Shown piece after piece: positions 58,889 through 64,000 of a DNA stretch of 64,000 nucleotides. Within the stretch, counting starts at the first letter, position 1, and each line of letters begins with the position of its first letter. This DNA comes from Galaxea fascicularis (Eukaryota > Cnidaria > Anthozoa > Scleractinia > Euphylliidae). The notes below the pieces were generated by a model. That model searched no databases and was not told where the DNA came from. It saw only the letters and a program-made list of their open reading frames with translations. The stretch is taken from positions 9,143,002-9,207,001 of the forward strand of contig OX419339.1 of NCBI GenBank assembly GCA_948470475.1, read 5' to 3'. Made by a program: the position numbers and the translations under genes.

Positions 58889-59599
58889 ATATGCAAACAC
58901 AGGAAAAAAGTTTTCTATTGCTTTTATAAAACAACTTTCCCGAGAAAAAAAACAAAACGCTCTTGTTCAGACTGTTGATTAAAAGAGAAATTCTTACCAG
59001 TCGCGAAGTCTTGTACACGAAGCTTGTACGCGTAATCAGTCTTTGTTTTGCAAAAAAGATGCTTACCAAAATACGGGTTTTTCTCGCTTAAAATGTCAGC
59101 TCAAGCGAAAAAAAATTGGCACAGCATGTTTCTAAAGATTTTCCAAGTTTCAACCGACGAGGAAATTGGTAAATAAAGTAAACTTGTCGAGTTTTTCAAC
59201 TCAAAACCTTTTTCAAATTCGTGCTTGCGTGATTAGTGCGCGGAAAGCCAAACAAGTTGAAGTCACAACCATGTTTACATACTCTCATACAAACACGCCT
59301 CTCGGCCAATCCGAGCCCGCGTACTATCTTAATTGTTTTATAAATAATAATGTAATAAGTTATAGCGCTTTCAGTAAAAATGTTCTAAAGTGCTTTTCAA
59401 CAAAGTATAGAAATGAATATATATATTATAATATACAACACCCAGTGAAGCCGGGAACATTAGTTTCTAGCCTTGTCTCAACTGTTTTAAACTGTAAAAC
59501 TTAAAAATAAACTATTTGTAAAATAAAATGTAAAGATAAAATCAATATTAACAATAATAATTATAAAAGATTGAAAGTTCATCTGGTCTCTATTTCATA

Positions 59600-60780
59600 A
59601 AAGATTCAGTAAAAGGCTTCTCTGTAAAGAAATGATTTCAGTTCACGTTTAAAATTAAAGTGTCAATCGTTTCACAATTTCGTATTTTTGGTGGTAAAGC
59701 GTTCCAAACCTTGGGACCGGCTACGGCGAAAGCGCGGTCGCCAAAGGTCTTGCATCTGGTTCTTGGTTGCTGGAGTGTCGGCGCATCACGCCGCAGCGAC
59801 TAGGACGTCTTGGAGATGCTGATTTGGTCTTTCAAGTACTTTGGGGCCATGCCTTTGATGGATTTCAAGACCAGGAGGGCCACCTTGAAGCGGATCCGGT
59901 ATTCAATAGGCAACCAATGTAAGTTCCTGAGAGTTGGTGTAATGTGCCTATAGCTTGGGATATGGCAGACGAGTCGCTCTGCAGCACTGTTTAGTACCTT
60001 CTGAAGTCGATCCATCTGGTACTTTGAGATCCCAAATAGTAACGAGTTGCAATAGTCAATGTGGGACGTCATAAACGCGTGGATTGAAATCTTGGTTGTG
60101 TCTTCAGACAGGAACTTTCTGATCTGTCTGATTTTATACAACCCAAAGAAAGCTTTACTGCAGACCTTGCCGACGTGCGTAGCCATGGACATCGTGCTGT
60201 CAAACCAAGCGCCTAGATTACGAACCGAGTCCGCAGGTTTAATTTCAGATGTGCCAACATGAATGTGGTCGATGTTTACTTTTGTAAACTGTTGACGTGA
60301 TCCGACAATCAGAAACTCAGTCTTGCCATCATTTAACATCAGCTGATAGTGGGTCATCCATCGACGAGTGTCGCAGATACAGTCCGCCATTGTGCGGATA
60401 GCGACAGCCTGGGAAGCGTCTGATCCAGCATGAAACGATACATACAGCTGGGTATCATCAGCGTAACCATGCATGGTTGGCAGATGTTTCTTCATAGGAT
60501 TGAACAGACGCGAGGCGTAGATGATAAAAAGTATTGGCCCAAGACAGCTTCCCTGAGGCACACCAGTAGCGAGATCAAAGTCTCTAGACTGTTGTTGATC
60601 AATGACCACAGGCTGTTTCCTCCCGGACAGGTAAGATTTGAACCAGGAGAGCGCAAGATCGTTCCCTCCAAGATCACGCTGCAGCAAATGTACTAAAATC
60701 ATGTGATCAATAGTGTCAAACGCAGCGCAAAGGTCCAAGAGGATGAGCAAGGTAACCACTTGTCTGTTTGAGGACGTGGA
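59600..60780 (-). pseudogene. 5'-truncated non-LTR retrotransposon (LINE) reverse transcriptase
   Basis: A 319-codon open frame (60759-59800) carries reverse transcriptase motifs: LLDLCAAFDTIDH, GVPQGSCLGPILF, the catalytic GYADDTQLY, and the thumb-type IDYCNSLLFGI. A frameshift or stop at about 59800 separates it from the usual C-terminal end (FGDRAFAVAGPKVWNALPP), still readable in another minus frame to about 59650. The endonuclease and 5' part are missing. The long open stretch means a fairly recent but dead copy; clade CR1/L2-like by motif style (inferred). Confidence 0.88.
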
Positions 60781-62396
60781 TCATAATTAAATTATTGAGA
60801 CCTAAGGAAAAGCGGCACTACTGCAGAAAAATGACAACGAAACGATTACAATACCAGAAAAGGAAGTGAAAACACCCCATGCGCAAAATCGCAACATAAT
60901 TCATTCCATATTATTAAAAACTAGATCATTGGATAACTCAACTCTAGAGTTTTGATTGGCTTAGCCACCAAGGTATATGAGTCATTATAACACGGCATGC
61001 TCCACAAATATGATAAGTGTACACGCCAGCTTTTTTTGTTTTAATAAAGTAGGGAAGAGATACCATAATTTGTGGGTGTTTTTCATAAAACGATTATTTC
61101 AGTCGCACTTGTTGGATATGAGATGATTATAAGCACCACGTCGACTATCTATTATCTCTCTTTTTCGCTCACGCACGATTGAAATCTAAACGCGTCACGT
61201 GACTGAGTATTCCCCAGCTAAAACTCGGAATATCGGGTGATATTCCCCAAACGCGTGTTGCGAAATATATTTAAAACACATTAATAGCCTCCATCTGGCT
61301 TTTTGACCTTGGACATTATCAGTTTCTCGGAGCTCACAGTTTACCTCGTGTTTCGCTATCGGAAAACTGTTTGCTACTCGGAAGAGATGATGTCCGCGGA
61401 TAAATATCCGAACATATTTTCTCGCCAGATGGAGACTTCCGTTTATATAAACAAAGTCATGGAGTAATTGTTCATTATACTTATGATTCCGAGTAATTGT
61501 TAAATAGATTGGGAGAACAAAGGAATGGGCACTAACGGACGAGCAGCTGCAGTTGAAGTAAAACGTATATGTGAGAGTGACTTGTTTTTCTTAACTTCAT
61601 CACTATATGGTAATGCAGGTACTGAATCAGTGGGTGGCTTGGCGTGGGTATTGTTATATAGTTTTAGCTGACTGTCTAATGCAGGCTGACCTCTATTACA
61701 ACGGTTGACCACGATGGGAAAAGGTAGAAACGCGATAAACAGAAACTCAGGCTGATAGGTTGGACACTTAGAAAAGTGTTTAGGGTGGAGTATGTGCAGT
61801 GGGCTCCCTGTGCATTTCTCTTGTTCCTTCCTTGCACAATTTCGTGTCTTTTCTATCTTCCTTGAATGAATTTTTGTTGGTTTTTCCCCCCACCCCTCCC
61901 ATCACGTTTCCAATGGTCCATCCCTTACAGCAATAGAAATCGACTGCTGAGAAGCAAGCCACTTTTTCTCATAAACTCCTAGAAATAATTACCATAAAAA
62001 TTATGAGACATGCTAATGCTGATAAATTCAAACGCCACTATCCCAAAATAGCGCCACCAGTCACTTTCACTGTGACTCTCGATTTCTTGGTTTATGTAAC
62101 AGTCGGAAGGCTGAAACGAAACTGGAACGAAAGTGAAACGCCACCCAGTTACTAAACTGACACTCGATTTCTTGGTACATGTATCGGAAGGTTAAACGAA
62201 AACTGGAACGGAACTTGTAGCGAAGTTTTCGGTTCGTTGATCCCGCCCACCCTCCTCAGTTTCATTTTGCAACCTGATCAAATCGCGATTTTTGTCTCCA
62301 GTTTGTACAAAGTCTGATCAAACCGAAATTCTAACCGTGAGCCATTCAAATGACTGTATGGTCCTCTTGCCGCATTGCATATCCGAATGCGGGTTT

Positions 62397-62459
62397 CAGA
62401 CTGAGGCCTTGATGTACCGACCGAGCGATAGCAAGGTCAATACTAAGGCCGAGGTCTGA
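62397..62459. repeat. Hairpin repeat, GACCGAGCGATAGCAAGGTC loop
   Basis: TCAGACTGAGGCCTT and AAGGCCGAGGTCTGA form the arm, and the loop is GACCGAGCGATAGCAAGGTC. Downstream it is followed by ATTTCCCTGTAATGAC and AGACGGACGAGGTTAGTACG, matching the right flank of the copy at 21571 (ATTTTCCCGTAACAACCGAA). Confidence 0.65.
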
Positions 62460-63009
62460 GATTTCCCTGTAATGACTAGACGGACGAGGTTAGTACGTTG
62501 TTTATGATATGGCTTTTTATTGAAATAATGTTTTTTTTTAATGCATTGCACCGGAGGTTGTACAGTTTGGCTTGTTCTTCCACTCAAAAACGATAGAACT
62601 TATCATCTGAATGTTCCTCGTCATTCATAAATCGAAAAGGTCGAGATATTTTTGTCTCACTTAAATGCAGCTACTATTGAGAGAAAAGATTTCGCCATGA
62701 GTTTTGTCGCCGAACTTGCGAGAATCGCCGGCTAAGAAAAATCTTTGTAATGCTCGTAGTCGTTTCAAGGAAATCCGACCCGCTCAGCAGCCAATCAAAT
62801 CGCTCGTACTATCGTTGCCCTTTCATAGAACCACCTCTTATCGTTTCCTGTCGCTACGGACGGAAAAACGAAAGAGACCTTTAGTAGTAGCCACTTTACA
62901 GCACTTCACTTTGTACGGTTTATACAGTTTACACGTTGTAATTATACACGTTGAAATACGTTTATTTTACGTCCCCATGGGGCTTTTCAGGGAAATATGC
63001 AACAAACGA

Positions 63010-63440
63010 TAAAAACACAATAAAATTAATTCTATGTATGTTAAACTTAAAATTCATTAAGAGATTCAGATCTAATAGAAGCTAAATAATTAAAATGTTT
63101 GTTGCTGGGTATTAAGCTATTATCCGTACTAGATAAATTCAGTTAGCTATCCATTAAGAGTCTTTTCCTCATCAAGGTCTTCCAGTAAAACGAGCTAACG
63201 ATTGACTTAACTTAATATTTTGCGCACAGTTTTCCAGAGAGATACCATTCGATAGCAAAAGGTTCTCTTGGCGGTTGCGGTTCCAAATAATGGAATATTT
63301 AACAGCTGTGAGTTTCTAGTTTTGCGTGTTGATATTGATGAACGCTTAATAAACTGATCAGATAGATACCCCGGAACAAGGCAATTCATGCATTTAAGTG
63401 CCATAATTGAATTGCGATAATTCAGATGATTGTCTTTCCT
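63010..63440 (-). pseudogene. LINE reverse transcriptase C-terminal fragment, minus strand
   Basis: The minus-strand frame 63404-63207 reads SIMALKCMNCLVPGYLSDQF and then a TRNSQLLNIPLFGTATAKR segment, the usual tail of CR1-like reverse transcriptase ORFs. Sequence below 63207 is its AT-rich 3' end. Only the last part of the protein is present. Confidence 0.75.
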
Positions 63441-64000
63441 GGAAGTCTCATATATCGCTTGTTGCGCATAAAATATCTAAATCTATTGGCATAATCTATA
63501 GATCCAGTTATTTCCTTTCTAAAACCTCGTTACGTACTTTATATAATTCATTGGTTCTTCGGTATCTATATTACTGTAATTTAGTTTGGATGTCCACATT
63601 CAAAAGTAACCTGAATAGGTTAACAATACTACAAAAACGGGCGATAAGAATAGTAAGCAGGTCCGGTTGTGATGCTCACACAGATCCAATATTTAAAGAA
63701 CTTAGATTTCTCAAAATGAAAGGTATTCACTTGTTACAACTAGGTCAATTTATGTACTCTTTTAGTACTGGTAATCTCCCTACTAAATTTGACTCTTTTT
63801 TTTCTCTGTTAATAATAGTATTCATAATTACAACACAAGGCACGCTTCCTTTTATCGGCTTCCTCTCTGTAGGACAAACATAAGGCAGTTTTCTATATCC
63901 TTTCGAGGTCCTAAATTCTTCAATACCCTTAGTTCTGAAATTAAAAATTCCCTAACTCTAATGTCCTTTAAACACAAGCTGAAAGATTTCTTAATCAACA
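63420..64000 (+). pseudogene. LINE reverse transcriptase C-terminal fragment, plus strand, runs off window
   Basis: WKSHISLVAHKISKSIGIIY and YLYYCNLVWMSTFKSNLNRL are typical of the thumb region after the RT palm. A frameshift near 63810 moves the reading to another frame (GPKFFNTLSSEIKNS at about 63910). Its 5' end abuts the minus-strand LINE fragment, so two separate insertions lie back to back. Confidence 0.8.

Larger units (their letters stand above)
58177..64000. other. Repeat-rich region with no recognised cellular gene
   Basis: Upstream flank of the CABIT gene (58177-58769), a 119-bp palindrome, a truncated LINE (59600-60780), a hairpin repeat (62397-62459) and two more LINE fragments at the right edge. 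60781-62396 and 62516-63009 contain only short unconvincing ORFs and AT-rich DNA. Confidence 0.6.

Overview
The window is nuclear DNA of an animal, most likely an anthozoan cnidarian and probably a stony coral. This is inferred from AT-rich introns, short phase-consistent exons, an apparently intronless class A GPCR and dense small inverted-repeat (MITE-like) elements; no species marker is visible. Two genes can be read exon by exon to an exact in-frame total, which makes their models strong: CEP89 on the minus strand (23 coding exons, 1440 codons plus stop) and NUP93 on the plus strand (27 coding exons, 823 codons plus stop).

Layout. 1-726 (minus): the N-terminal two thirds of a class A GPCR, cut by the window edge in TM6. 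1897-22817 (minus): CEP89/CCDC123, a centriolar distal-appendage coiled-coil protein, with a C-terminal half collinear with human CEP89 and a greatly enlarged N-terminal half. 22818-33885: an 11-kb intergenic region between the head-to-head CEP89 and NUP93 genes; it holds a decayed LINE, an interstitial telomere-like array and a complete 1.1-kb LTR element that encodes only Gag. 33886-53530 (plus): NUP93, the nuclear pore linker nucleoporin; its introns carry a solo LTR, a tRNA-derived SINE abutting exon 9 and several MITEs. 55252-58176 (minus): an uninterrupted 974-codon CABIT-domain protein of the GAREM/THEMIS type with three Tyr-x-Asn GRB2-type sites, converging on NUP93. 58177-64000: no cellular gene recognised; LINE reverse transcriptase fragments and hairpin repeats.

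The cellular genes do not form a pathway; they are neighbours. The most unusual content is mobile: a Gag-only LTR element with identical 133-bp LTRs and a 5-bp target duplication, a SINE whose (ATT)n tail forms the 3' splice-site region of NUP93 exon 9, two hammerhead-like motifs, a dispersed hairpin family with a near-constant loop, and a two-unit MITE present in both orientations. Protein identities come from remembered family features, not from database searches.
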